Source: Zygosaccharomyces rouxii (taxonomy: Eukaryota > Ascomycota > Saccharomycetes > Saccharomycetales > Saccharomycetaceae). From it: a stretch of 64,000 bases of DNA. Made by a program: the position numbers and the translations under genes. Positions 54,980 through 63,530 of the stretch are shown in pieces (the first letter of the stretch is position 1; every line of letters starts with the position of its first letter). The notes below the pieces were generated by a model that saw nothing but the letters and a program-made list of their open reading frames with translations, searched no databases and was not told the origin of the DNA. The stretch covers positions 372,001-436,000 of the forward strand of contig NC_012991.1 of NCBI RefSeq assembly GCF_000026365.1, given 5' to 3'.

Positions 54980-55864
54980 ATGGCAGCCCCGAGCCTTGCT
55001 AGTACATCAGAACGTTGTCATGAAATTGCACAGTCATACTTGCAAATAGAAGAACCATTGAGTCAAATCATCAGAGAGACACAGAATGCTATAAAGCTAA
55101 CACAGAAACTATTGCTTAATGAAATTTTCCCACGATGGTCACCTTTCAATGGAGAAATTTCCTTTTCTTATAACGGCGGGAAAGATTGTCAAGTGTTATT
55201 AATAATATACCTAGGATGTCTATGGGAATACTACAAGACTAATATGAATGGACAGGAGTTCCCCCTCAAGACTTTGAAAGCCGTTTTCATAGACCAGGAC
55301 AAGACCTTCCAGACGCTGGAACAATTCGTTGAATCCACAAAGAAACGATATTCGTTATCGTTATACGAATCTGATCGTAATCATACCAAGGCTTTATCGA
55401 TGCCAGAAGCATTTCACAAATATTTAGGAGATCAACCAGAGACTAAGGCCATTGTTGTAGGGATTCGATATGCAGATCCATTTGCACAAGATTTAAAACC
55501 AATCCAAAGGACAGACGATGGTTGGCCTGATTTTTTAAGGTTGCAGCCATTGCTACATTGGAAATTAGCATACATTTGGTCATTTTTACTCTACAGCGGC
55601 GAACCAATATGTGGGATCTATAGCGTTGGGTTTTCATCTCTAGGTGATATCAACCACACATTGCCTAATCCCTATCTAGCCAAAACAAACGATTTACCAC
55701 TGCGCTATCAATGGGAAATAACTCACGGTTGTGAAGGTGTGGTGAATTGCTCGCCATTGTCGTCGCAAGACTCTCATTTCCAAAATAATGAGTACTTGCC
55801 CGGATGGTATTTGTTGGATGATTCACTAGAAAGATGTGGCAGAATTAAAAAGAATAAAACTTAG
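54980..55864 (+). CDS. FAD1: FAD synthetase Fad1
   Basis: FMN adenylyltransferase that makes FAD from FMN and ATP, using the PAPS-reductase-like fold. The 294-residue protein has the nucleotide loop SYNGGKDCQVLL at about residues 54-65. Also conserved are the VVGIRYADPFAQDLKPIQRTD block (about 156-176), WPDFLRLQPLLHWKL, and PICGIYSVGFSSLGD with PNPYL. S. cerevisiae Fad1 has about 306 residues. Convergent with MRP10 across a 68-bp gap. The same window holds the riboflavin gene RIB2 and the flavin monooxygenase, but gene order shows this is inherited linkage. Matches YDL045C. Confidence 0.96.
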   Translation: MAAPSLASTSERCHEIAQSYLQIEEPLSQIIRETQNAIKLTQKLLLNEIFPRWSPFNGEISFSYNGGKDCQVLLIIYLGCLWEYYKTNMNGQEFPLKTLKAVFIDQDKTFQTLEQFVESTKKRYSLSLYESDRNHTKALSMPEAFHKYLGDQPETKAIVVGIRYADPFAQDLKPIQRTDDGWPDFLRLQPLLHWKLAYIWSFLLYSGEPICGIYSVGFSSLGDINHTLPNPYLAKTNDLPLRYQWEITHGCEGVVNCSPLSSQDSHFQNNEYLPGWYLLDDSLERCGRIKKNKT

Positions 55865-55874
55865 ACTTTTGGAT

Positions 55875-55882
55875 TATATACA
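55875..55882 (-). promoter_or_regulatory. Puf3-type motif in the MRP10 3' UTR
   Basis: On the minus strand TGTATATA with C at -2, about 50 nt after the MRP10 stop codon. Mitochondrial ribosomal protein mRNAs are the main Puf3 targets in S. cerevisiae. Confidence 0.55.
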
Positions 55883-55932
55883 TGTATAGTAAATTGATAT
55901 GAAGAGAGCAAACCAATCCGTTAACCAATTAA

Positions 55933-56220
55933 TCAATCATGAGGTTTACCACCGACCTTGTTGTAAAGTCTAGCAGCATGGTAATTGATATTACTCTTTT
56001 CCACTTTATTTCCCTTACCCATTGCATTTTCAGCAGTACAATACTTTAAATCCTTGGCTAGATTCTCACACACTGGATTCATGTGTCCGTTTGAGGACCA
56101 ACATTGTAGAAGGTTCGACATAAGCACCAAACATTTGTTAGCTTCTTGTCTTATTATGGGTTTCTTAACTTTAAGACGTGGTAATGGTGGCAGTCTGTGA
56201 ATGGGAGGTTTACCAGACAT
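55933..56220 (-). CDS. MRP10: Mitochondrial small-subunit ribosomal protein Mrp10
   Basis: A twin-cysteine (CHCH) mitoribosomal protein imported through the Mia40 route. It has 95 residues, the same length as S. cerevisiae Mrp10. The N-terminus is basic and Pro-rich ([17 protein letters not shown]). The four cysteines form two CX9-10C pairs: Cys30 and Cys40 ([14 protein letters not shown]), then Cys51 and Cys61 ([14 protein letters not shown]). The open frame on the opposite strand is a shadow. Convergent with FAD1; matches YDL045W-A. Confidence 0.96.
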   Translation of the reverse strand: MSGKPPIHRLPPLPRLKVKKPIIRQEANKCLVLMSNLLQCWSSNGHMNPVCENLAKDLKYCTAENAMGKGNKVEKSNINYHAARLYNKVGGKPHD

Positions 56221-56421
56221 ATTCTAAAGATCTACAGAACCTTTCCTACCTCTGCTCTTCACTCTTCTTTGAAGTTAGATGAGCTTTGAACATGACTTTT
56301 TTTTCAACAAGCTCATCTTGACAAAGTTTACCCACCATATATAAACTAATATTTAAGACACTATTTGACATAAAGAGGGCGTAAGAATATCTTATGGGAT
56401 TCAATCGATTCAGTAGTTCAT

Positions 56422-56898
56422 TTACTGGTACTCCTTTAGATCAGGCATACGAAGAATTTTCTTATCTTTGTTTTCAGCGTAAACTTGAAGCTTCTTCATT
56501 AATTCTGAATTCTTCCACTTTTCAGGAATTGGGCTCGTTTCGTAGTTCTTGGTAGCCCAGTAGTAGATATCCCAATCCAATTCGTCTAACAACGAATCAT
56601 ATTCTGCCAATTGTTCCGGAGTCATTTCTTTCAAGTATTTAGCAGCAAAACCACCTAATAAGAGATCAGTTTCCAATATACCTCTTTTCCTTGATTGATA
56701 AATCAGACGAGCTCTTTTACGATCTAGCGGTTCATTGTGTCTCTTGATAGGTTCCACTTTAATTCTTAACGATACATCATCCTTTGATTTGGTGGCTAAA
56801 CCCCTGTAAAGATGCGTAGTTGATACTAAGAACTGAGGTTGATAAAAGAACCTTGTGGCTGTTTTTGAAGCTATAAAACTAATCCTAGGCAGATACAT
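56422..56898 (-). CDS. SDH5: Succinate dehydrogenase flavinylation factor Sdh5
   Basis: SdhE-family factor required for covalent FAD attachment to Sdh1 in the mitochondrial matrix. The 158-residue protein starts with a presequence of about 35 residues ([19 protein letters not shown]). It carries the conserved RGxxE motif in [17 protein letters not shown] at about 69-85, then [19 protein letters not shown]. cerevisiae Sdh5 has about 162 residues. Matches YOL071W in order and strand. Confidence 0.96.
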   Translation of the reverse strand: MYLPRISFIASKTATRFFYQPQFLVSTTHLYRGLATKSKDDVSLRIKVEPIKRHNEPLDRKRARLIYQSRKRGILETDLLLGGFAAKYLKEMTPEQLAEYDSLLDELDWDIYYWATKNYETSPIPEKWKNSELMKKLQVYAENKDKKILRMPDLKEYQ

Positions 56899-57143
56899 GG
56901 AGCGTTGCTTGGAGTCTATATCGTCTTCCTTCCGTATAAGAAGTAGTTTACTTCAAGATTGACTGTAAGTAAAGTAAAACTCGGTCAAGGGAAAAAAGTG
57001 TCAAAGCCAGTTGAATATTGGAAAAATTTGATAAAGAGCAATGAGAAAGTTGTAATTGGGTTCTTTTTTGAGAGTAAAATTGTGTGATTCTAATGATACA
57101 CTTTTTGGTATATATAATCTCATCGCATTGCATTCTTTACCGA

Positions 57144-57680
57144 TTAAAATAGTCTAACCTGCCCTGCAGGAAATAGAACTTCACCAGTCAAACAACTGAT
57201 TAGTTTATCGTCATAAGTGTAGGCTCTCATGACGAAAACATACCTTCCTGGTGGTACTTCCGCTGGGATGGAAACTTCTTTCTTTAAGTTATAAGTACCA
57301 GGTTTAATTGGGCACTTCAAATCGTCAACATCGTGCTCCTCTAATTGCTCACATAGATCGTAGGTATTGTAAAGCAGACGAATGTAACCCAAACGGACTT
57401 CTACATCGACATATGCACCATCGACTAGTTCTTGGTGCAACTGACCTGATGCTACAATGGTCAAATTGTGACCTCTTTGAGGAGGATTTGGTGATAATTC
57501 GACGGAGCTAATGTCCAATAACTGCTTATCATCGACATCGCATTGGAGAACGGGGGAGCCACCAGGAATTGGCTTATTAGTAGCCAATTGGTGAACTTCC
57601 AGGGAGTGGAATCCGTTGAAGGGAAGTAAACTTGCAAAAGCTGTCGAGAACAGGGCTAGTAGAGCTAGGAAGAGTTTCAT
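57144..57680 (-). CDS. NPC2: Npc2 vacuolar sterol-binding protein (ML domain)
   Basis: Soluble lumenal sterol carrier that works with Ncr1 at the vacuole. The 178-residue protein has a clear signal peptide ([16 protein letters not shown]) and a short propeptide-like stretch. The ML domain follows, with conserved [24 protein letters not shown] at about residue 48 and YDLCEQLEE. The six Cys typical of the family are mostly visible (Cys48, then those in DLCEQ, LKCPI and ISCLTG), while the spacing of the first pair is unusual. S. cerevisiae Npc2 has about 173 residues. Matches YDL046W. Confidence 0.95.
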   Translation of the reverse strand: MKLFLALLALFSTAFASLLPFNGFHSLEVHQLATNKPIPGGSPVLQCDVDDKQLLDISSVELSPNPPQRGHNLTIVASGQLHQELVDGAYVDVEVRLGYIRLLYNTYDLCEQLEEHDVDDLKCPIKPGTYNLKKEVSIPAEVPPGRYVFVMRAYTYDDKLISCLTGEVLFPAGQVRLF

Positions 57681-58174
57681 AGAGAGGCAGAAAAATTATT
57701 ATGCTTGGAAGGTTGTGGTGATGTTCATGGTTAAAGGTTCTAATTAAGGTGCAACAACCTTTGACCCCATTTAACTACCAGGCCTCGGAGTCGCGTTAAA
57801 CGAGCAGGTCTATAATAAAAAGTTGAGGCTGCTAGTGCGCTAACGGTTGGATTTGAAGCTTTGAAAGTCTGTGGAATGAGTTTTACGGGTTCAAATTGAT
57901 GGGAATAGGCTTTCTTGGCAACTCCGAGCACCCATTATCTGTAGCAGTAGGGTAGGTAGATACCATTACAAGACCTAAGCTAAGCGGCAATGAATTATTC
58001 ATTCTATCTTAACGTTACACGAAAATGCATTATTTAATTAAAGTCTTATCTTGCCATTACCAACTATCAACTATCAACGAAGAAAATTGGTGCTCATTGG
58101 AAGCATTAACATACATATAGTTGTATCGTCAGTCATGCGAAATACTGGTACAAAAAAATTATTACAAGGGTTCG
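57681..58174. other. NPC2 promoter / SIT4 3' region; no gene seen
   Basis: This 494-bp gap contains a minus-strand open frame (57740-57931) starting with GTG, with no recognisable product. There is also a doubled AACTATC (58066-58079). I saw no tRNA or structured RNA. Confidence 0.5.
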
Positions 58175-59110
58175 TTACAAGAAGTATCCACCACGTTGAG
58201 TGCTATTACTTGCAGCGGTCTCTTGAATGTAGTCATCCGGCACTGCCGAGAATATTTTAAAAGTGGGTTCCAAGTCTTCATCCACTTTCATGACACTGGC
58301 AACATTACCACATCTGTAGCAGTAATTAGGTGCTGACCAAACTGTAACCACATCCTTCTCTGGGAAATGGTACTTGAAACCCTCCATTACCAATTGGTGG
58401 GCTCTTGCAATCAAATTTAGACCATTGACATGGTTGAATTCTCTAGCGACCTTGGATCCAAATAACCATCCAGCACCTCTTGGTGAAACTTGCCAATCTT
58501 CCACATTATCAGGATCAGACCAAAGCAAATCCGAAAACCCACCTTCATGAGGCACTTCTTGAGCACGCGAAAGAACTCTTATTTGATCTAGCATTCTAAT
58601 TTCTGGAGAAAGACCACCGTGAACACATAATATCCTACCGTCGATGATTGCAGCTAACGTTAGGAAATCAAATACTTGACAACAGTATTTCCACACTGTA
58701 GTAGATCCGTATTTGTTTAAACATTCTTCATAAAAACCATAAACTTGAGTAATTTGTCTTGATTCATGATTACCTCTTACCATGGTAATTCTGGATGGAT
58801 ATTTCACTTTTAAGCACATTAAAAGTGTGAAAGTCTCTAAACTATAATAACCACGATCGACATAGTCACCTAGAAAGATGTAATTCACAGAGTCTGGGAA
58901 TCCACCTGCAGTTCTAAACAACTCTAAAAGATCGTGAAACTGTCCGTGTATGTCACCACATACCGTCACCGGTGTCTGTACAGGTTGAATATTACTCTCC
59001 TCCATTAAAAGTTCCTTAACCATTTCACATAATTGTTTCATTTCATTTTCAGTCAATGACTGACATTTCTTGATCTTTTCGAGCCACTCATCTGGATTAC
59101 TATCCACCAT
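58175..59110 (-). CDS. SIT4: Sit4, PP6-type Ser/Thr protein phosphatase catalytic subunit
   Basis: PP2A-like phosphatase acting with Sap proteins and Tap42 in TOR signalling and G1/S. It has 311 residues, the same as S. cerevisiae Sit4. The phosphatase signature is complete: [10 protein letters not shown] (about 52-61), [10 protein letters not shown] (about 81-90), [16 protein letters not shown] (about 112-127), and [12 protein letters not shown]. The C-terminus ends in GYFL, the carboxymethylation-type tail of PP2A-like enzymes. Matches YDL047W. Confidence 0.98.
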   Translation of the reverse strand: MVDSNPDEWLEKIKKCQSLTENEMKQLCEMVKELLMEESNIQPVQTPVTVCGDIHGQFHDLLELFRTAGGFPDSVNYIFLGDYVDRGYYSLETFTLLMCLKVKYPSRITMVRGNHESRQITQVYGFYEECLNKYGSTTVWKYCCQVFDFLTLAAIIDGRILCVHGGLSPEIRMLDQIRVLSRAQEVPHEGGFSDLLWSDPDNVEDWQVSPRGAGWLFGSKVAREFNHVNGLNLIARAHQLVMEGFKYHFPEKDVVTVWSAPNYCYRCGNVASVMKVDEDLEPTFKIFSAVPDDYIQETAASNSTQRGGYFL

Positions 59111-59420
59111 GGCGTAATACCGTTGATTAAATTAATTTATTACAGACTATGTGGACACCTTTGAAAAAAAACACAATTAAAACTTTTGGATTAGCCTCAC
59201 CCACTTTAACAATGATTATCGGGTTGCAACTGAGGTTAAAAGCGTCTATTAATACCACTTCTTGGTATTATTTGTAATGCTTTGCATTAAACGTTGCGCC
59301 CATACTAGTATGTTGTTCGATCGATGCGATGCCCGTTAGTCAAATATTATCATTATGTACGTTGAAAGTAAAACTAGCAATAATACAAAATATTGGATTT
59401 TAGCCGCCCATTTTTGGGCT
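59111..59420. other. SIT4 promoter / THP1 3' region with two tandem hairpins
   Basis: This 310-bp gap contains an 8-bp stem hairpin (59250-59270, loop CTTCT) followed closely by a 6-bp stem hairpin with loop TTT (TAATGC/GCATTA, about 59274-59289). A TAGCCGCCCA element (59401-59410) lies near the THP1 stop. No protein gene was seen. Confidence 0.5.
59401..59410 (+). promoter_or_regulatory. URS1-like TAGCCGCC site at the THP1 3' end
   Basis: TAGCCGCCCA lies 11 bp from the THP1 stop codon, about 290 bp from the SIT4 start. Confidence 0.3.
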
Positions 59421-60800
59421 TCAACCGTCTAACCAGGCATCGTCAGAGTTCAGAGGGAACGCTTGAACCACCCTATCTTGTATAGGGGGCAAAATTTCCT
59501 GTGTTTGGTGGGTCTTTTTGACAACACAGGTTCTTAACAGTGGGAAACAGTTACCTCTTAATAATCCCAAGTTTATAAGAGTTACTAGAACATTTTCTAG
59601 ATTTTTGGGATCATGTATTGCGTTATAGCATGTCAATGGTTGCTCTATAGGCCCTATAGATACCCTCATGGCTGTTTCCACAACATTATAGGGCAACCTT
59701 CCTGAATCTTGCGTAGTAACAAACGTCTGCACCACGGATCTGATCAAGTATCTGTATGTGATCATGGGCAATTTCTCTAGAAGCACTAGTAGAAGATCAT
59801 GCTTGCGTAGCTCGCTTTCGTGTGTTTGTAACCACCCATTGAGTCCCTTTATGGAACCACCTCTAACGTGACGAGCCAATTCTGAATACCTGTCAGCTAT
59901 CGTGGCATTGAGGCTTCTTATTAAATTCAATCTTGGTAATTTACCAATCATTAGTCCTGTAGGCACCAGATATATGAGAATTCTTACCAAATTTCGACGC
60001 AATTGTGGGATGTAATCGGGATGTACGCAGTCCAGCACAAGTGCTAGTTGTCTATAGGCACTATTCAATTGTACAAAGGCATTTGTAACCATGTTGTTGA
60101 GTAAGTAGTAGCGTCCCAGAAGGTATCGGTATTCAATTTGTTCCTTTATAGGATACTCACGAAATGGTGCCATGCTCTTTGGTCTGAAATTTTTGAATAT
60201 ATTGGAACATAATTGTGGTGAATCGATTTGGAAATAAATGTTGTTAATCTTATTGACAATGTACATCAATATGGTTTGTTTAGCAGGTATCGTATCAGCA
60301 TTTTCCAATTTTTTTATGCTGTTGAATAGTCTTGATATCACTGAAGATATAAATGAGAGTAACTGGTGTCTCTTGGTCCCAATTATAAGATAATTACTGT
60401 CCAATCTTTTAGCTAGTGGTATCACGTACTCAGTGTGAGACCTAAAAAGTGGAACTAAATTGTCTATGGGGTAACTATCGTTCAACAAGCAGTTGTTCAA
60501 ATTTTGATAAAAATTGAAGATTAAATCACAACTTTTCCAAAGTGACCATGGATCCACATCTCTACAGTACTGTAGAAATGACACCAATAAAATGTTGAAA
60601 CGAGTCCAGTTACCACCATGAAATTTATGAGACTCGATTAATTTCTCTAACGACTTATCATCATGTCGACTTTTGGGTCCCCTGTTCAATTCATTCTGTA
60701 ACGACGCTAAAACCATCCCATTATTCTTTAGATCGATGGAAATCACATTGTAGTTACCAGCAGCCACATCTTTCAAAAATTGAGCTAATGAATAATTCAT
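59421..60800 (-). CDS. THP1: Thp1, TREX-2 mRNA export complex subunit
   Basis: PCI-domain protein that with Sac3, Sus1, Cdc31 and Sem1 couples transcription to mRNA export at the nuclear pore. The 459-residue protein is all helical. It has an N-terminal block (DPWSLWKSCDLIFNFYQNLNNCL) and a C-terminal PCI/winged-helix region at about 300-440 (LPMITYRYLIRSVVQTF, ENVLVTLINLGLLRGNCF). S. cerevisiae Thp1 has about 455 residues. It is the last gene of the YOL/YDL block (YOL072W). It is divergent from UPF3 over only 122 bp. Confidence 0.93.
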   Translation of the reverse strand: MNYSLAQFLKDVAAGNYNVISIDLKNNGMVLASLQNELNRGPKSRHDDKSLEKLIESHKFHGGNWTRFNILLVSFLQYCRDVDPWSLWKSCDLIFNFYQNLNNCLLNDSYPIDNLVPLFRSHTEYVIPLAKRLDSNYLIIGTKRHQLLSFISSVISRLFNSIKKLENADTIPAKQTILMYIVNKINNIYFQIDSPQLCSNIFKNFRPKSMAPFREYPIKEQIEYRYLLGRYYLLNNMVTNAFVQLNSAYRQLALVLDCVHPDYIPQLRRNLVRILIYLVPTGLMIGKLPRLNLIRSLNATIADRYSELARHVRGGSIKGLNGWLQTHESELRKHDLLLVLLEKLPMITYRYLIRSVVQTFVTTQDSGRLPYNVVETAMRVSIGPIEQPLTCYNAIHDPKNLENVLVTLINLGLLRGNCFPLLRTCVVKKTHQTQEILPPIQDRVVQAFPLNSDDAWLDG

Positions 60801-60922
60801 CCAGATGGACTTAGTCTCTTGTTCTTTTTCCTCTTCCTATCTAGTGATGAGTTCTTCAACATTGAAATGAAATATTTCGAACTTTATATTATACAAAGCT
60901 GAGCTTGAAAGAGAACACAAAT

Positions 60923-61978
60923 ATGCCAAATATGGCAGTAGATGAACCTCATAAGGCTGCCAATAATCCATCCCAAAAGCAGAATAAGGGCAATGGAAAG
61001 AAAAACGACAAGAAATCTGCTGATGGAGGTGACAAAACGGCGCCAAAGTCTTTTCGTCGTTCCAAAGCCAGAAACAATAATAGACGTAGAGATCGTGGAA
61101 CCAAAAGAGGTCCTCCAGGTGTTAAATTGATTCTGAGATTGTTGCCACCTACTTTGACAAAAGATCAATTTCTAGAAACTTTGAAGCCTGTTGTCGGTGA
61201 TCTTTCTTCATGGCAATTATTACGTTGGTACTATGTGCAAGGATACTATACTTCCAAAATATTTGCTGAACCTGTTTACTCAAGATGTTATTTCATCTTC
61301 TCTAACATGGACCAACTCAAGCATTTTGCTCAATTGGTGGAACCCTTGACCTTCGTTGATGACAAGGATAATTCTGCTAAGGCGGTACTTAAACTTTCTA
61401 GCTACTGTGAAAGTTATGATGATGATAATAGGAAACCAAGTCGTAGCAGTGAAGCATTAGAGGGCAGTTTGGATCAGGACATTTTCTTTCAAACGTTCAT
61501 GAATTCTATGAAATTAATGGAACAATCATCAGAATACTCATATGCAGACGTCAACCTTTTGAAGCCGTTGGAAAAGGAGATGAATAAGCAGAGGGAATTG
61601 GAATTGGCAATCCAAAAAAGGTCTGAGTCTGCACTAGTAGCATTAGCTGGTGACAATAAACCCAAGAAATCTAAGAAGAAGAAGAAGAAGTCACAGCAGA
61701 AGGAAGTTAAAGAACCGAAACCTAAGAAGAATAAAACCAAGAAATCCAAATCTGGTGCTCAAGCAGGTGGCAAAGGATCTACAACAGCACCTGCATCAGA
61801 TGGTAAATCTGGTGATAACTCCAATGTAGTTATTCTCGAGGCAGCAGGTAAAAAAGAATTGCAAAGAAGAAAGAAAGTACAAGACACTGATGGTAAACCC
61901 ACCGAAAAGTCTAAATCTAGTGCGAAGAAGAATTCTAAAAAACCTGTTAAATTATTGAAAAAGGAGCCGCAGGAATGA
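60923..61978 (+). CDS. UPF3: Upf3 nonsense-mediated mRNA decay factor
   Basis: NMD factor that bridges Upf2 and terminating ribosomes. From the ATG at 60923 it has 351 residues. The conserved Upf3 RNP-type domain lies at about residues 55-150 (GVKLILRLLPPTLTKDQFLETL, RCYFIFSNMDQLKHF). It is flanked by Lys-rich basic stretches (RRSKARNNNRRRDRG; KKSKKKKKKSQQK) that act as nuclear localisation signals in S. cerevisiae Upf3 (about 387 residues). A TTG-led extension from 60905 is ignored. The stop is 1 bp from the stop of the convergent Mpv17-like gene. Matches YGR072W. Confidence 0.94.
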   Translation: MPNMAVDEPHKAANNPSQKQNKGNGKKNDKKSADGGDKTAPKSFRRSKARNNNRRRDRGTKRGPPGVKLILRLLPPTLTKDQFLETLKPVVGDLSSWQLLRWYYVQGYYTSKIFAEPVYSRCYFIFSNMDQLKHFAQLVEPLTFVDDKDNSAKAVLKLSSYCESYDDDNRKPSRSSEALEGSLDQDIFFQTFMNSMKLMEQSSEYSYADVNLLKPLEKEMNKQRELELAIQKRSESALVALAGDNKPKKSKKKKKKSQQKEVKEPKPKKNKTKKSKSGAQAGGKGSTTAPASDGKSGDNSNVVILEAAGKKELQRRKKVQDTDGKPTEKSKSSAKKNSKKPVKLLKKEPQE

Positions 61979-61979
61979 T

Positions 61980-62597
61980 TTATTTTGCGGTAGAAGCTAT
62001 TTTCAAATATATGTTTTGACCAGTACCAAGGATTGCGTAGGCAAAATTGAAAAATACAGACCATTTAGCTGGTGAAATGTATCTTTGTGCTATGGAGACG
62101 AGAATTGTGGAAGTAACCAGACTAGATGAAAGAATCTTAAAATACTTGGCTTTGAGATTTTCTCTGATCATCGATGGATATTTGGAAAGGGCCCAGCCTA
62201 CATTTTGGTTCACCACGGTTAGGGCACTTACTAAACATCCAACTTGGATGGGGGAAACAATTGCCAACGATGCAATTAACTGAACTAGTTTTCTCAATTT
62301 GGTGCTTACAATCTTTCCATTGGTAATTTGTGTGATCCAGCCATACAAGTAGTGATTAATTGGCGCATTGATAAAACCACCATAACAAAACATAAGCAAT
62401 ATTTTGCTGGGGTTTCTAGCGATAATTTTACCAACATATGATAATTTCTTTAAAATTCCCTGCTGTTTCTTTGAAATGAATCCTGTAGTCAATTGGCTAG
62501 TCAATTCACCCAGGGATGCTAAGATAGCACCAGTGAGAACTTTGGTAAGCAATGGCTTTTGGGCTAATGCTCTGTTGTAACGACGTGTAATATCCAT
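61980..62597 (-). CDS. Mpv17/PMP22-family membrane protein, unnamed
   Basis: A 205-residue integral membrane protein with the Mpv17/PMP22 layout of four hydrophobic stretches. The opening YNRALAQKPLLTKVLTGAIL plus LGELTSQL fits the family pattern Y..L...P..T...G...GD..Q. The central GGFINAPINHYLYGWI fits GG....P..H.WY. The C-terminal tryptophan-rich signature is eroded, since only PAKWSVFFNFAYAI remains. It is diverged from S. cerevisiae Sym1 and YOR292C. S. cerevisiae has no real gene between UPF3 (YGR072W) and SMD1 (YGR074W) apart from a dubious reading frame, so this one appears lost there. Organelle (mitochondrion or peroxisome) cannot be told from sequence. Confidence 0.75.
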   Translation of the reverse strand: MDITRRYNRALAQKPLLTKVLTGAILASLGELTSQLTTGFISKKQQGILKKLSYVGKIIARNPSKILLMFCYGGFINAPINHYLYGWITQITNGKIVSTKLRKLVQLIASLAIVSPIQVGCLVSALTVVNQNVGWALSKYPSMIRENLKAKYFKILSSSLVTSTILVSIAQRYISPAKWSVFFNFAYAILGTGQNIYLKIASTAK

Positions 62598-63025
62598 CAG
62601 AATCTGCTGTTCAGTTAATCCTTATGAGAAGTGTCTGACATTTTCCTTTTCCTCGAGAGCTATCTTTCTTTCTTCCTTTATATATGTATAAATATTGAAC
62701 CTATATGTTGACAATTGATAAGAGATGGCAATATGCGAGGTAAGCAGTAAGCTGCTCTTATTATTGGTGAGATAAAGATTCGATTGAATTGGCTCTTGGT
62801 TAGCGTTGACAAGACATTGGGGCCATTAGAAGGTCAAATCAAACCCTTTTCATCTCAACTTTGAACCTTCAACTCGTTAGTTTTCATCGCTATAACGTAA
62901 GCTTATCAATTTTTTTCACTCTACATACTACAAACCATTGACAAAGTAAGAGAAGGTTGAATAACTGGGGATAAAGGCCGTTTAGCACACACCTATATAT
63001 TCAGATCACCTCTATTCATATGCCC
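62598..63025. promoter_or_regulatory. Divergent promoter, Mpv17-like gene / SMD1
   Basis: A 428-bp gap with a TATA-rich stretch at 62679-62698 facing the Mpv17-like gene and an ACCTATATATTC at 62991-63002 facing SMD1. No gene was seen. Confidence 0.45.
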
Positions 63026-63451
63026 ATGAAGCTAGTTAATTTCCTCAAAAAACTTCGTAACGAACAGGTTACTGTCGAACTTAAGAATGGTACCACCGTT
63101 TGGGGGACTCTTCAAACCGTTTCACCACAGATGAATGCTACACTAACAGACGTGAGGCTTTCACTACCCCGTTCTACTTCGAATTCTAGTACTCTGGCTA
63201 GTGTTTATCTTTCAGATGGATCACTGAGCCAAAATGAACCTTCGACAACATCTTTACAATACATCAACATTAGAGGTAGTACAATAAGACAGATAATACT
63301 TCCTGATTCTTTGAATATAGACTCACTCTTGGTTGATGAAAGACAGTTAAATAAATTGAGAAGAGCTGGTAAGGTTAGTAATGATTCCAATAAGAAGAGA
63401 AGAGCAGATTTTGGTGAAAATACCAATAAGAGAATTAGAAGAGGAGTTTAA
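63026..63451 (+). CDS. SMD1: Core spliceosomal Sm protein D1
   Basis: Subunit of the heptameric Sm ring on U1, U2, U4 and U5 snRNAs. The 141-residue protein starts MKLVNFLKKLRNEQVTVELKNG, matching the invariant D1 N-terminus. I therefore choose the ATG at 63026 over the one two codons upstream (63020). Sm1 (GTLQTVSPQMNATLTDVRL) and Sm2 (YINIRGSTIRQIILPDSL) motifs are separated by a loop longer than in animals. The C-terminus is basic (NKKRRADFG, KRIRRGV). S. cerevisiae Smd1 has 146 residues. Its stop codon overlaps that of PRP38 in the shared TTAA. Matches YGR074W. Confidence 0.97.
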   Translation: MKLVNFLKKLRNEQVTVELKNGTTVWGTLQTVSPQMNATLTDVRLSLPRSTSNSSTLASVYLSDGSLSQNEPSTTSLQYINIRGSTIRQIILPDSLNIDSLLVDERQLNKLRRAGKVSNDSNKKRRADFGENTNKRIRRGV

Positions 63452-63487
63452 TCTTCCTCATGGTCACTGTCTTCACTGTCACTCTCA

Positions 63488-63530
<43 letters not shown>

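Noticed and set aside
55985..56200. Plus-strand frame opposite MRP10
   Set aside because: Fully antisense to a well-conserved 95-residue gene.
57740..57931. 63-codon minus-strand frame between NPC2 and SIT4
   Set aside because: It starts with GTG, has no recognisable homologue or motif, and lies in the NPC2 promoter.
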